In this document: positions 44,085-53,297 of the stretch, piece by piece | Position numbering within the stretch: the first letter of the stretch is position 1 | How the letters are laid out: the number at the start of each line of letters is the position of its first letter | Origin: JACDHG01 sp963811585 | Lineage (GTDB): Bacteria > Actinomycetota > Actinomycetes > Propionibacteriales > Nocardioidaceae | Direction of reading: 5' to 3' | Length of the DNA stretch: 64,000 nt | NCBI GenBank assembly: GCA_963811585.1 | Contig: CAWERR010000009.1 | Coordinates: 620,001 to 684,000 of the forward strand | Notes under the pieces: generated by a model | Seen by the model: only the letters and a program-made list of their open reading frames with translations | The model's database searches: none | Told to the model about the DNA's origin: nothing | Translations under genes and position numbers: made by a program

Positions 44085-45149
44085 ATGAGTCGCAGAACCA
44101 CGTCCATGGTCGTGTCGGCGGTCCTGCTGGTGGCGCTGATCACGGTCGCGTTCTCGGTCCCGATGCCGTACGTCCTGCAGTCACCTGGGGTCACCGAGAA
44201 CACGCTGGGCAAGTTCGATGGCAAGCCCATCATCGAGATCGACGGTGCGAAGACCTACCCCGTCAGCGGTCACCTCGAGCTGACCACCGTGTCGATCAGT
44301 CGCCAGGACTACCAACCACGGCTGCCCGACGTCTTGTCGTCCTGGGTCGCGTCCGACGAGGTGGTGATCCCTCGCGATGCCTACTACCCACCTGACCAGA
44401 CCGCGGAGGAGGTCGAGAAGCGCAATGAGGCCGACATGCTCGACTCGCAGTCGGCGGCGATCGCGGCCGGCCTGACGCAGGCCGGCATCAACCCGTACGT
44501 CGTCGAGGTGGCCGACGTGGTTCCCGGTGCTCCAGCCGAGGGAGTCATCGAGAAGGGCGACCGGATCAGGTCGGTCGACGGAGAGCCGATAGCCACCGCA
44601 CAAGAGCTGGTCGACGCCGTCAGTGCCGTCGAGCCAGGCTCCGAGGTTTTGTTGAGCATCGAGCGCGACGAGCAGTCGAAGCAGGTCCGCGTCGTCACCG
44701 AGCCCAACCCTGAGTCGCCCGACACCTCTCGGATCGGGGTCTCGGCCGCCGGGGAGCCGGTGTTCGATCCGCCGATCGACGTCACGATCAAGCTCGGCCA
44801 GGACATCGGTGGCCCGAGCGCCGGCCTGGTGTTCTCGCTCGCGATCTACGACATGTTGACACCCGGCGCCCTCACCGGAGGGCGGTTCGTGGCCGGCACG
44901 GGCACGCTCGACGCCGAGGGCAACGTCGGACCTATCGGCGGGATACGGCAGAAGATCGTCGGCGCCTACAAGGATGGTGAAGGCGCCTCGGTGTTCCTTG
45001 TCCCCGCCGACAACTGTGAAGAGGCCGGAGGATCGGACCTGAAGAACGAGCTGCTCCTGGTGAACGTGGCCACCGTCGACGACGCCGTTTCTGCGCTTAA
45101 GTCGATCGAGGCCGGCGACGAGTCGGCGCTGACCCTGTGTGGCGGGTGA
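44085..45149 (+). CDS. PDZ-domain Lon-like (YlbL/Rv3194c) protease
   Basis: A 354-residue protein. An N-terminal signal anchor (MVVSAVLLVALITVAFSVPM) is followed by a conserved YVLQSPGVTENTLG, a PDZ domain around VVPGAPAEGVIEKGDRIRSV and a Lon protease domain with the catalytic serine in GQDIGGPSAGLVFSLAIYD and lysine in GGIRQKIVGA. It is a membrane-anchored serine peptidase facing outward. It is the counterpart of Rv3194c and lies upstream of PPA1309-type and UPF0182 genes, the usual order. Confidence 0.92.
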   Translation: MSRRTTSMVVSAVLLVALITVAFSVPMPYVLQSPGVTENTLGKFDGKPIIEIDGAKTYPVSGHLELTTVSISRQDYQPRLPDVLSSWVASDEVVIPRDAYYPPDQTAEEVEKRNEADMLDSQSAAIAAGLTQAGINPYVVEVADVVPGAPAEGVIEKGDRIRSVDGEPIATAQELVDAVSAVEPGSEVLLSIERDEQSKQVRVVTEPNPESPDTSRIGVSAAGEPVFDPPIDVTIKLGQDIGGPSAGLVFSLAIYDMLTPGALTGGRFVAGTGTLDAEGNVGPIGGIRQKIVGAYKDGEGASVFLVPADNCEEAGGSDLKNELLLVNVATVDDAVSALKSIEAGDESALTLCGG

Positions 45150-45158
45150 CCCGGCGGC

Positions 45159-45704
45159 GTGAGTGATGTGAGCAGTGAGCTGTCGGTTGTGTCGCTGGCG
45201 TTGCGGACGGCAGTCGTCGAGATCGAGCGTCATTCGAGCGATGCGGGTTGGGACCAGCCCGGCCGCATCTACGCGCTCGCCGTGACCGCCGAGCTCGCGG
45301 CAGCTGAGCCGGAGCTCGCGCTCGAGCTCGGCATTGCCGACGGGACGGCAGGGGTGTTCACGCCCGTCGAGCAGGAACTCGACGAGGCGGTCGACTCGTT
45401 GGAGGAGTTACTAGGAAGGATCACGTGGCCGGACACCGTTGCCGGCGCGATGGCGGTCGTCGAGAGAGTGGTGTTACCGCCTGAGGTCGAGGGCGAGGTT
45501 CCCGACGATCCGGAGATCGCGGCGTCGTATGCCGCTGACCACCCGGATCACGAGGACGTCAGAATCGCTGCCGGAGTGCTGCGCAGCGGGGAGACGCATT
45601 GCGTAATCCGGATGCGCTCTCATGATGACGACGACGCCTTGCTTCACGGCGCCGACCTTGCGCCGGGCCTCGTCTCAGCGTTGCGTGAGACGCTTGAACC
45701 GTAG
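45159..45704 (+). CDS. PPA1309-family conserved protein
   Basis: A 181-residue protein, GTG start ten bases after the Lon/PDZ stop. It contains IERHSSDAGWDQPGRIYALA, FTPVEQELDEAVDSLEELL, ITWPDTVAGAMAVVERVVLP and GETHCVIRMRSHDDD, all typical of the actinobacterial PPA1309 family found between Lon-like and UPF0182 genes. The function is unknown; it has no signal peptide. Probably co-transcribed with both neighbours. Confidence 0.85.
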   Translation: MSDVSSELSVVSLALRTAVVEIERHSSDAGWDQPGRIYALAVTAELAAAEPELALELGIADGTAGVFTPVEQELDEAVDSLEELLGRITWPDTVAGAMAVVERVVLPPEVEGEVPDDPEIAASYAADHPDHEDVRIAAGVLRSGETHCVIRMRSHDDDDALLHGADLAPGLVSALRETLEP

Positions 45705-45742
45705 CGGCTTGCCACAGATGAGCATCTCGGAGAAGGAGTGTT

Positions 45743-48697
45743 GTGAGCGGGATCTTTGATAACGAGTCGGCCCGGCCGATGCCGGCCCCTGCTCGCCGTA
45801 CGCCGTCCCGCCGTCCGAAGGCCCTGCTCCCAACGCTCGGCGTCGTCGTCGCGCTCGTGGTGCTGTTCTCGGTGTTTGTCGAGGTGTGGACCCAGAAGCT
45901 GTGGTTCGGCTCCCTCGGCTTCGGCTCCGTGTTCTCCAAAGTGCTGGTGACACGCACCCTGCTCTTCATTATCTTCGGGTTGTTGCTCGCCGGCGTGGCC
46001 GTCGGCAACGCCTACCTGGCCTTCCGGATGCGCCCGATCCTCCACAGCGACGGCTATCGCAACCCGACGGTGGAGCGATACCAAGACGCGATCGACCCGA
46101 TTCGTCATTGGGTGCTGATCGGGCTCGGCGCCGTCATGTTCCTGTTCGGGGGCGCCAGCGCGTCCGGGCAGTGGAAGACCTACCTGATGTGGCGCAACGG
46201 CGGTGCCTTCGGGGAGAACGACGTCTACTTCAACCGTGACATCGGCTTTTTCGTGTTCGACTACCCCTGGTACCGGTTCCTGACCAGCTACAGCTTCACG
46301 GTCGTCGTCATCGGGCTCATCGTGGCCGGTGCCACGCACTACCTGTACGGCGGCATCCGGCTGGCTGCCAGTCGCGACAAGATCGTGCCGGGCGCCCAGA
46401 TCCAGCTGTCTGTGCTGCTCGGGTTCTTCATGCTCATCAAGGCCGTGTCGTACTACCTGGACAGGTATGGACTCGCGATCTCCGACGGCAAGCTGTTCAC
46501 CGGGATCTCCTACACCGACGCCAACGCCGTGCTGCCGGCCAAGAACATCCTTGCCGTGATCGCGGTCATCTGTGCCCTGCTCTTCTTCGGCAACGTGGTC
46601 CGTCCGGGCTGGATGCTGCCGGTGCTCGGCTTCGGGCTCCTTGTGCTGTCCGCCATTCTCATCGGCGGGATCTGGCCGGCCATCGTTCAGCGATTCCAGG
46701 TAAGGCCTTCTGAGCCCGACAAAGAGGCGCGCTACATCTCGATGAACATCGACGCGACGCGCACGGCATACGACCTTCACGATGTCGAGTACGAGAACTA
46801 TCCAGGTGTCACGACCGACACACCTGCGGAGTTGCAGCGACTCGCGAGCGGGCTACCGGGGGTTCGGCTGATCGACCCGAAGCTGGTAGCGCCAACCTTC
46901 ACCCAGCTGCAGCAGCAGCGAGGCTTCTACGACATGCCCGACGTCCTCGACGTCGACCGCTACCAGCTCGAGGAGGGTGAGCCTTCGCAGGACGTCGTGC
47001 TGGCCGCGCGCGAGCTGGATCTCAGCGGCCTGCAGGACAGCCAACGCAACTGGGCCAACGACCACACCGTCTACACCCACGGTTATGGCGTTGTCGCGGC
47101 GTACGGCGACCAGCGCAACAGCGAGGGCGAGCCGGTCTTCGCTCAGCAGGGCCTGCCGTCGACGGGCGTGCTGGGCGAGTTCGAGCAACGGGTCTACTTC
47201 GGCGAGATGGAGCCCAGCTACTCGATCGTCGGGCAGCCGCAGGGCGCCGCCCCCGTCGAGCTGAACATCCCCAGTACCGGCAACACCGAGGGCACCGACC
47301 AAACCTTGACCTACACCGGCGACGGCGGCGTGGCGATCGGGTCTACGTTCAACCAGCTGTTGTATGCCGCGAAGTACTGGGACTCTTCGATCCTGCTTTC
47401 GGGCCGGGTCAATTCCGAGTCGAGGATCATTTACGACCGCAACCCGCACGTGATGGTGGAGAAGGTCGCGCCTTGGCTGACGGTCGACAGCGACCCCTAT
47501 CCGGCGGTCGTGGACGGCAGGCTGTTGTGGCTCATCGACGGGTTCACCACGACGTCGAGTTTTCCGATGTCACAACAGGTCAACCTCGAAGACGCCACCA
47601 ATGACTCGTTGACGGAGCAGCAGGCGCTGGCCAGCCAGCAGTCCAGCGATATCAACTACATCCGGAACTCGGTGAAGGCGACAGTGGATGCCTACGACGG
47701 CACCGTGAGCCTGTACCAGTGGGACGAGCAGGACCCGATCCTGAAGGCGTGGATGAGTGCTTTCCCCGATGTGGTGAAGCCCAAGACCGACATCTCCGAG
47801 GATCTGATGGCGCACCTGCGCTACCCGGAGGACCTCTTCAAGGTGCAGCGCGAGTTGCTGTCGACATACCACGTGGACGCCAGTTCGACGTTCTACAGCG
47901 GGTCGGAGCGGTGGTTGGTCCCAGAGGACCCCCAGAACGACTCCTTCGCGCAACCGCCGTTCTTCCTCACCGTCAAGCTTCCCGGCGAGCAGCCGGAGTT
48001 CTCACTCACCAGCGTCTTCGTGCCACAGAGCCGGCAGAACCTGGCGAGCTTCGTGTCGGTGAACGCCGATGCGAAGAGTGAGGACTACGGCAAGTTCTCG
48101 GTGCTCGAGTTGCCCAGCGACAACGCGGTCGACGGTCCCGGCCAGGTGGCAAACCGGATGTCCAACGACCCGACTGTGTCGGCCGAGCTGCTGAAGTACA
48201 AGCAGAACGACACCACCCCACAGATGGGCAACTTGCTGACGTTGCCGATCGGTGACGAGTTGTTATACGTCCAGCCGGTCTATACCCAACGCGGAGCGGG
48301 AGCAGCGAGTACCGGCAGCTACCCGATTCTGCAGTTCGTAGTGGTGTCGGTCGGTGACGAGGTCGGGATCGGTACGTCATTCGACGGTGCCTTTGCCAAC
48401 GCCCTCGGGCTGGCCGCGCCCGATACCGGCGAGGATCCGACTCAGCCAGGGGAGGACCCACCTCCGAGTGAGAATGGCCAGGAGACACCTGAAGAGCAGC
48501 TCACGCGGTACCTCGACAACGCGCAAACGGCATTCGACGATGCGCAGCTCGCCCTCGAGGAAGGACGGCTGGGGGACTACCAGGACGCTAACCAGGAGGG
48601 CTACGACTGGCTCAACCAAGCGCTGGCGCTGCGTGAAGATGCAGGGCTGCCCGAGGGCACGATCACTCCGACGGACACCGGTTCTACTGGCGGTTAG
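45743..48697 (+). CDS. UPF0182 family large membrane protein
   Basis: A 984-residue protein. Seven or so membrane segments in the first 320 residues (e.g. LGVVVALVVLFSVFVEV, LLFIIFGLLLAGVAVG, VVVIGLIVAGATHYL) precede a large extracytoplasmic domain with RYISMNIDATRTAYDLHDVE and VMVEKVAPWLTVDSDPYPAV. An acidic, Pro/Thr-rich linker and a short helical tail (AQTAFDDAQLALEEGRL) end it. GTG 45743 after AGAAGGAG. The function is unknown in the family (Rv3193c). It is the last gene before the tRNA. Confidence 0.93.
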   Translation: MSGIFDNESARPMPAPARRTPSRRPKALLPTLGVVVALVVLFSVFVEVWTQKLWFGSLGFGSVFSKVLVTRTLLFIIFGLLLAGVAVGNAYLAFRMRPILHSDGYRNPTVERYQDAIDPIRHWVLIGLGAVMFLFGGASASGQWKTYLMWRNGGAFGENDVYFNRDIGFFVFDYPWYRFLTSYSFTVVVIGLIVAGATHYLYGGIRLAASRDKIVPGAQIQLSVLLGFFMLIKAVSYYLDRYGLAISDGKLFTGISYTDANAVLPAKNILAVIAVICALLFFGNVVRPGWMLPVLGFGLLVLSAILIGGIWPAIVQRFQVRPSEPDKEARYISMNIDATRTAYDLHDVEYENYPGVTTDTPAELQRLASGLPGVRLIDPKLVAPTFTQLQQQRGFYDMPDVLDVDRYQLEEGEPSQDVVLAARELDLSGLQDSQRNWANDHTVYTHGYGVVAAYGDQRNSEGEPVFAQQGLPSTGVLGEFEQRVYFGEMEPSYSIVGQPQGAAPVELNIPSTGNTEGTDQTLTYTGDGGVAIGSTFNQLLYAAKYWDSSILLSGRVNSESRIIYDRNPHVMVEKVAPWLTVDSDPYPAVVDGRLLWLIDGFTTTSSFPMSQQVNLEDATNDSLTEQQALASQQSSDINYIRNSVKATVDAYDGTVSLYQWDEQDPILKAWMSAFPDVVKPKTDISEDLMAHLRYPEDLFKVQRELLSTYHVDASSTFYSGSERWLVPEDPQNDSFAQPPFFLTVKLPGEQPEFSLTSVFVPQSRQNLASFVSVNADAKSEDYGKFSVLELPSDNAVDGPGQVANRMSNDPTVSAELLKYKQNDTTPQMGNLLTLPIGDELLYVQPVYTQRGAGAASTGSYPILQFVVVSVGDEVGIGTSFDGAFANALGLAAPDTGEDPTQPGEDPPPSENGQETPEEQLTRYLDNAQTAFDDAQLALEEGRLGDYQDANQEGYDWLNQALALREDAGLPEGTITPTDTGSTGG

Positions 48698-48721
48698 CGA
48701 CCTTGCTGGAGGCAAGGCGAT

Positions 48722-48750
48722 TTGATTCACGTCTCGGCGATCCGTAGAGT
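48722..48750 (+). promoter_or_regulatory. Promoter of the initiator tRNA gene
   Basis: TTGATT (48722-48727) and TAGAGT (48745-48750) with a 17-base spacer, 20 bases before the tRNA. Good agreement with housekeeping-sigma elements. Confidence 0.7.
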
Positions 48751-48770
48751 TGGTTTTCGCACCTCACCGA

Positions 48771-48847
48771 CGCGGGGTGGAGCAGTTCGGTAGCTCGCTG
48801 GGCTCATAACCCAGAGGTCGCAGGTTCAAATCCTGCCCCCGCTACCA
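48771..48847 (+). tRNA. Initiator tRNA-Met (CAT anticodon)
   Basis: A 77-nt cloverleaf with encoded CCA end. The acceptor CGCGGGG pairs with CCCCGC and leaves a C1-U72 mismatch. The anticodon stem has three consecutive G-C pairs (GGG-ctcataa-CCC). Both are initiator features. The T arm is GCAGG-ttcaaat-CCTGC. It marks the boundary between the conserved block and the accessory region and is a plausible integration site. Confidence 0.95.
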
Positions 48848-49413
48848 AAAGAAACACCAGGTCAGAGGCGGTTTTCGGAGAAATCCGGGAGCCGCCTTTG
48901 GCGTCTCCCGACGGCTGTTTGCGCGCAGCTGTCAGCAGCCGGTACGGGGGGATCGTGGCTGCGAGGGCCGCCGAGGCGTCGCACACGAATCTGGATGCGC
49001 CGGGACATCCGGGCACGAGCTGAGCCCTGCGTTGACGTCGTTCTGGCGGCGTCATGGCCACGACCTCTGGGTCGTTTTGCCAAGGGAGTAGCAGGGACGC
49101 CAGGAAGCCGACTGGGGGAACGGTGAAGGCGAGGACCACTGGCACGGCCAGCCCTGCGGCGCTGCGCGCCTGGACCAGATTTGGCGCCGTTCGGGTCGTG
49201 GCCATACTTATGATCTGCTGCCTTGCCGTTGATTCGCCACGCTATCCGTGTCCGACTCGTGGGAGTTGAGTACTCGGGCTCAGGTCTTCCGCCCCAGTCG
49301 GCTTCGCGTTGAGGCCAACCGGTGCTACGAGCGGGAGCTCAGCTTCGGAGTGACCTGAGGCGGGATGCCGGGCCAGTGCCTCCTAGGTCCGCACCGCCAC
49401 CCGGATCGTTGCC
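48848..49413. other. Intergenic stretch after the tRNA, no confident gene
   Basis: A stem of gaggcgg-ttttcggagaaatccgggag-ccgcctt type follows the tRNA immediately (about 48859-48899) and may end its transcript. One minus-strand frame (48804-49205, starting MATTRTAPNLVQARSAAG) has a hydrophobic stretch and plausible composition, but its end GAGFEPATSGL is simply the tRNA read in antisense. I see no support for calling it a gene. Confidence 0.4.
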
Positions 49414-49800
49414 TCACCTGCTGGCCGAGGCGGGCTCACCAACCCGTGCCGGCTGCTGGGTAGCCCGCTGGTCCGAGTCGGGCTCCACAGGATCGGGAAG
49501 GTTGTCATCCGCGCCCTCCAGGTCCCATGTCGGCAGCAGCCGGTCCAGCCACGCCGGGAGCCACCAGTTGGCGTCGCCCAGCAGCGTCATCGTCGCGGGC
49601 ACCAGCACCAGTCGCACCAGCGTCGCGTCGAGGAACACCGCGGTCGCCAGGCCGAGGCCGAGCATATTCAGGACGGGGTCGTCGCCGAACCCGAAGCCGA
49701 CAAAGACCGACACCATGATTGCGGCACCGCACGAGATCGTTTCCGTGATCACATCCCCCATCACTGTGCGATCGCGCGTCGCGAAGGCCGGGCCGATCAT
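49414..49800 (-). pseudogene. C-terminal fragment of an MMPL/RND-family transporter
   Basis: The fragment has ISCGAAIMVSVFVGFGFGDD, MLGLGLATAVFLDATLVRLV and LLGDANWWLPAWLDRLLP, the last membrane helices and tail of actinobacterial MmpL-type exporters (about 110 of 700 or more residues). The 5' end is lost just after VITET; sequence to the right (from about 49770) is unrelated. Cannot be functional alone. Confidence 0.8.
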
Positions 49801-49858
49801 GCGACGCGAACCAATCTGTGGACGGTGCGCCGGAGTCTGTCGAGCGACGACCCTTGGC

Positions 49859-50083
49859 TCAGTCCGGACGGGACCCCCGGGTAATCCGGTCTAAGGCATT
49901 CAGGTTCTTCTCGTCTGCGTCGGGCAGAGCATGCAGGTACTTCTGCGTTGTTTGTATCTGGGCGTGCCCCATGCGGTTCATCACGAACTTCAAGTCGGAG
50001 CCGCTGGCGAGGAGCCAAGACGCGTGCGCGTGTCGCAGGTCATGGACACGCACCTGGAAGTCGAGCAGGCATCGCGGTCGAAC
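49859..50083 (-). pseudogene. C-terminal fragment of a tyrosine site-specific integrase
   Basis: The fragment reads LDFQVRVHDLRHAHASWLLA, MGHAQIQTTQKYLHAL and ends DRITRGSRPD. It contains the H-x-x-R box and the nucleophilic tyrosine region of the phage-integrase family but lacks the catalytic domain's first Arg and the whole arm-binding domain. The frame can be followed about 30 bases above its first ATG (50053). About 1 kb from the tRNA, it is the best sign of a former integrative element. Confidence 0.8.
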
Positions 50084-50203
50084 CTGTCTGCGGCCACGAG
50101 GCGTTTTATGGCGTGACGACTGGGTACCCCCCTCGTCTAGGACTGGATCGCTTGCGAGCGAGGTCGGTCACAAGTTTGCATCGGACCACAGGCTGGAGTT
50201 CGG

Positions 50204-50645
50204 ATGACGAGGTCGTTGTCGCGCCGATGTGGGGCAGAGCTGATCGGGACAGCGCTGCTGATGATGTTCGACCAAGGAGCGGTGGTGGCCGCGCTCTCTG
50301 TCGGCAAGGTCGTGGACTCTGGCTCTCGGCGTCATCGGGCTCTCGTTCGGCCTCGTCATGGCCGTTGTCATCTACGCCCTCGGTACGACCTCGGGGGCGC
50401 ACATCAACCCGGCTGTGACCATCTCACTGGCCGCGACAGGCCGCTTTCCCTGGCGAGAGGTAGGCCCGTACGTCGCGGCGCAGATTCGCGGCTCGGTCCT
50501 CGGGAGCGCGCTCATCGTCGGCGCATCGGCATGGTCGCCGTGGACAGAGGCAATGTCGGCGGGGTGGCGGCGAACCGCCGCAGGGCGCGCAGGGCGACAT
50601 TCGCGGTTCTCACAAGTGAGCGATGGGACAGCGGGGGAGGGGTAG
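50204..50645 (+). pseudogene. N-terminal fragment of a MIP/aquaporin channel, frameshifted
   Basis: The first frame gives RCGAELIGTALLMMFDQGAV. After one shift near 50320 another gives LGVIGLSFGLVMAVVIYALG and the first selectivity loop TTSGAHINPAVTISLAATGR (NPA). Homology ends near SVLGSALIVGA, and the second half with the other NPA motif is missing. Probably an aquaglyceroporin relic. Confidence 0.75.
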
Positions 50646-50711
50646 TACAAGCGGTGCCGACCGGCCCGTGCACGAGTTCGTACACCGAAAGAGCGAAAGG
50701 ACGATGAGCTG

Positions 50712-51928
50712 ATGGCAGGCAACAGAGGCGTGGCGTACATGGGGCCCGGCAAGGTCGAGGTCCAGGAGATCGACTACCCAAAGCTGGAGCTGCAGGACGG
50801 ACCCGGAGTCAACCCCGCGAACATCGGTCGCAAGTGCAACCACGGCGTGATCCTGAAGGTCGTCACGACCAACATCTGCGGCAGTGACCAGCACATGGTC
50901 CGTGGCCGGACCACCGCACCCCACAACCTGGTGCTCGGTCACGAGATCCTCGGTGAGGTCGTCGAGGCCGGCCCGGACGTGGAGTTCATCAAGGTCGGCG
51001 ACCTCTGTTCGGTGCCCTTCAACATCGCCTGCGGTCGCTGCCGCAACTGCAAGGAGGGCAAGACCGGAATCTGTCTGAACGTCAACCCGGCCCGGCCCGG
51101 CGCTGCCTATGGCTACGTCGACATGGGCGGCTGGGTCGGTGGCCAGGCAGAGTACGTGATGGTCCCCTACGCCGACTGGAACCTGTTGCGTTTCCCCGAC
51201 AAGGACCAGGCGATGGAGAAGATCACCGACCTGACGATGCTGTCCGACATCTTCCCGACCGGGTTCCACGGCGCGGTCACGGCCGGCGTCAAGCCCGGTT
51301 CGACGGTCTACATCGCCGGCGCCGGACCGGTCGGTCTGGCCGCCGCCGCCAGCGCGCAGCTGCTCGGCGCGGCCGTGGTCATCGTGGCGGACCTCGTACA
51401 GGAGCGACTGGCGCAGGCCAAGAGCTTCGGCTGCGAGGTCGTCGACGTCTCGAAGGGAGATCCCCAGGACCAGATCGAGCAGCTGCTCGGCGTGCCCGAG
51501 GTGGATGCGGCCGTCGACGCGGTCGGATTCGAGGCCCGCGGCGCACGGCGAGGGTTCCGGCACGGAGGCCCCGGCCACGGTGCTGAACTCACTCATGGAG
51601 ATCACCGCCGCCGGTGGCTGCGATCGGCATTCCCGGTCTCTACGTCACGGGCGACCCCGGCGGGATCGACGAGGCCGCCAAGGTCGGTGCGCTGTCGTTG
51701 AGCCTTGGCACCGGGTGGGCGAAGTCGCTCTTCTTCGTCACCGGTCAGTGCCCAGTGATGCGGTACAACCACGGCTTGATGAAGGCGATCCTGCACGACA
51801 AGGTGCAGATCGCCAAGGCAGTCAACGCGACCGTCATCCCCCTCGACGAGGCCCCCCAGGGCTATGCGGACTTCGACAAGGGCGCCGCGAAGAAGTACGT
51901 CATCGACCCCCATGGGATGGTGGCCTGA
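50712..51928 (+). pseudogene. fdhA: Glutathione-independent formaldehyde dehydrogenase (Zn-ADH family), two frameshifts
   Basis: About 400 residues. The catalytic zinc site lies in TTNICGSDQHMV and VLGHEILGEVVEAGPDV. The structural zinc loop is CGRCRNCKEGKTGIC, and the NAD Rossmann fold is VYIAGAGPVGLAAAASA. The C-terminus is LHDKVQIAKAVNATVIPLDE with YADFDKGAAKKYVIDPHG. This is the pattern of Pseudomonas-type FdhA, which oxidises formaldehyde without glutathione. The frame breaks near 51540 and again near 51615; between them HGEGSGTEAPATVLNSLMEI is in a second frame. Otherwise full length. Confidence 0.8.
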
Positions 51929-52286
51929 CCGAACGGTTCGCGGGGTCGAGGGCTGGGCAGCGTAGGTGCCGCCGAAGCTCTCGTCCCGCGACGCCGCCTT
52001 CAGTGTGCGTCGGTGACGGGCGCCCCGTGTTGGCAACCCACAGCTCCGTGTCGGTGAGCCGAAACAGCGCCCTGTCCTCGGTGGTGGCAACGCCAACCAG
52101 TGCGTCATCCGCATTCTGAAGGAGCTCGTATACGAGGCGTCCACGATAGTCACGGGCCACTTGCGACTCCTGGCTGACGTCCTCTTGGAGCCGGCCTTGT
52201 GACTCTCGGTATACGGCGATGTTCTCGCGGCAGATGCGCTCCAGGATGTCATCGGGCGTGGTCGTCGGCGCAGTCACGGACACCAT
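51900..52286 (-). pseudogene. N-terminal fragment of a sacsin-like (HSP90-type) ATP-binding protein
   Basis: The protein begins MVSVTAPTTTPDDILERICR and contains GRLVYELLQNADDALVGV, the E-x4-N-A-D-D ATP-binding motif of sacsin/HSP90-like GHKL proteins. LFRLTDTELWVANTGRP follows. Homology stops near 52030, and the frame then runs through unrelated sequence to 51900. Full-length relatives exceed 1,000 residues and are frequent in defence islands. Only about 85 residues survive here. Confidence 0.62.
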
Positions 52287-52396
52287 TCCACCGCATGGGT
52301 CCGACAAAGGTGGGTGGATAGTGCGGGGACCTTCGAGCGGCTGATGCTTAGGTAGGTGGCGACCTCTGGGACTCTGTAGAGCATTTTGTCATCCAT
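52274..52396 (-). pseudogene. Excisionase-type helix-turn-helix fragment
   Basis: The short frame reads MDDKMLYRVPEVATYLSISR then SKV, the MerR-like HTH-17 motif of excisionases and AlpA proteins, in which recognition follows YRVPEVA-x-LSISRSKVY. The frame then drifts (PALSTHLC). It overlaps the start of the ATPase fragment by 13 bases. With the integrase fragment it suggests the int/xis module of a decayed element. Confidence 0.6.
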
Positions 52397-52580
52397 GGCT
52401 TCCTCCGGCAGCCGGCCTTCCCTGGTCCTCCCCACGCGGCGGCACGCGGATTTCTGCGCCGAGCTCGCGTCCGTGGGCGTTAAGATGCCGTCGGGGCCGA
52501 GACTCCGGGCGGTTGCGGGGGGACACTCGTCCCGCCTGGCCGGGTCATCGGCCCGCGCCCGCCGTGAAGAGGAGAACCAC

Positions 52581-53297
52581 GTGAGCGAGCCGCTGCTCAG
52601 CTCTGACCACCCCATCAGCGCCGACGGGCCCCGGCGGCCTGCGGTGTTGGTCTTCGACGTCAACGAGACGCTGTCCGACATGGCGCCCCTGGCTGGCCGG
52701 TTCGAGGACGTGGGGGCACCGGCGCAGCTGGCGAAGACTTGGTTCGCCGAGCTGCTCCGGGACGGGTTCGCGCTCACGGTGTCGGGGGGCAGCGAGTCGT
52801 TCGCCGCGCTGGGTGCGGAAGCGCTGCGGGTCCGGCTGGTGAGCCAGCCCCTGGACCGTCCGGTCGACGCGGCCGTCGACCACGTCATGGCGGGGTTCTC
52901 CGCCCTGGGGGTCCACGCCGACGTGCCCGAGGGGGTCCGGGCGCTCGGCGACCTGGGCATCCGGTTAGTCACCCTCAGCAACGGCGCCGCGGCGGTGGCC
53001 GACACGCTCCTGCAGGGCGCCGGGCTGCGGGACCGGTTCGAGAGACTGCTCTCGATCGAGGAGGCTGGCGTCTGGAAGCCTGCCGGCGGTGCCTACGCCT
53101 ACGCCCTCGCGGAGTGCGGCGTCGAGCCGAACGACGCCATGCTGGTCGCGATGCACCCGTGGGACACCGACGGCGCCCAGCGGGCTGGCCTTGCCGCGGC
53201 CTGGGTCAACCGCTCGGGCGCGAGGTACCCGGCGTACTTCACGGCCCCGGACCTCGAGGTGGCGTCGCTGACGGAGCTGGCCGACGCGCTCCGGTGA
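52581..53297 (+). CDS. Haloacid dehalogenase type II (HAD superfamily)
   Basis: A 238-residue HAD hydrolase. Motif 1 is VLVFDVNETLSD (nucleophile Asp), motif 2 is VTLSNGAAAV, the lysine motif is EEAGVWKPAGGAYAYAL, and motif 4 lies around MLVAMHPWDTDGAQRAG. This matches L-2-haloacid dehalogenases, but relatives include many phosphatases. The GTG at 52581 is preceded by AAGAGGAGA. It is intact in a region where most neighbours are broken. The substrate is unverified. Confidence 0.85.
   Translation: MSEPLLSSDHPISADGPRRPAVLVFDVNETLSDMAPLAGRFEDVGAPAQLAKTWFAELLRDGFALTVSGGSESFAALGAEALRVRLVSQPLDRPVDAAVDHVMAGFSALGVHADVPEGVRALGDLGIRLVTLSNGAAAVADTLLQGAGLRDRFERLLSIEEAGVWKPAGGAYAYALAECGVEPNDAMLVAMHPWDTDGAQRAGLAAAWVNRSGARYPAYFTAPDLEVASLTELADALR

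Noticed and set aside
45644..46780. 378-codon minus-strand frame opposite the UPF0182 gene
   Set aside because: Low-complexity His/Asp/Gln-rich shadow of membrane helices.
48804..49205. Minus-strand ORF ending GAGFEPATSGL beside the tRNA
   Set aside because: The ending is the antisense of the tRNA, a well-known artefact; the remainder has no recognisable family.
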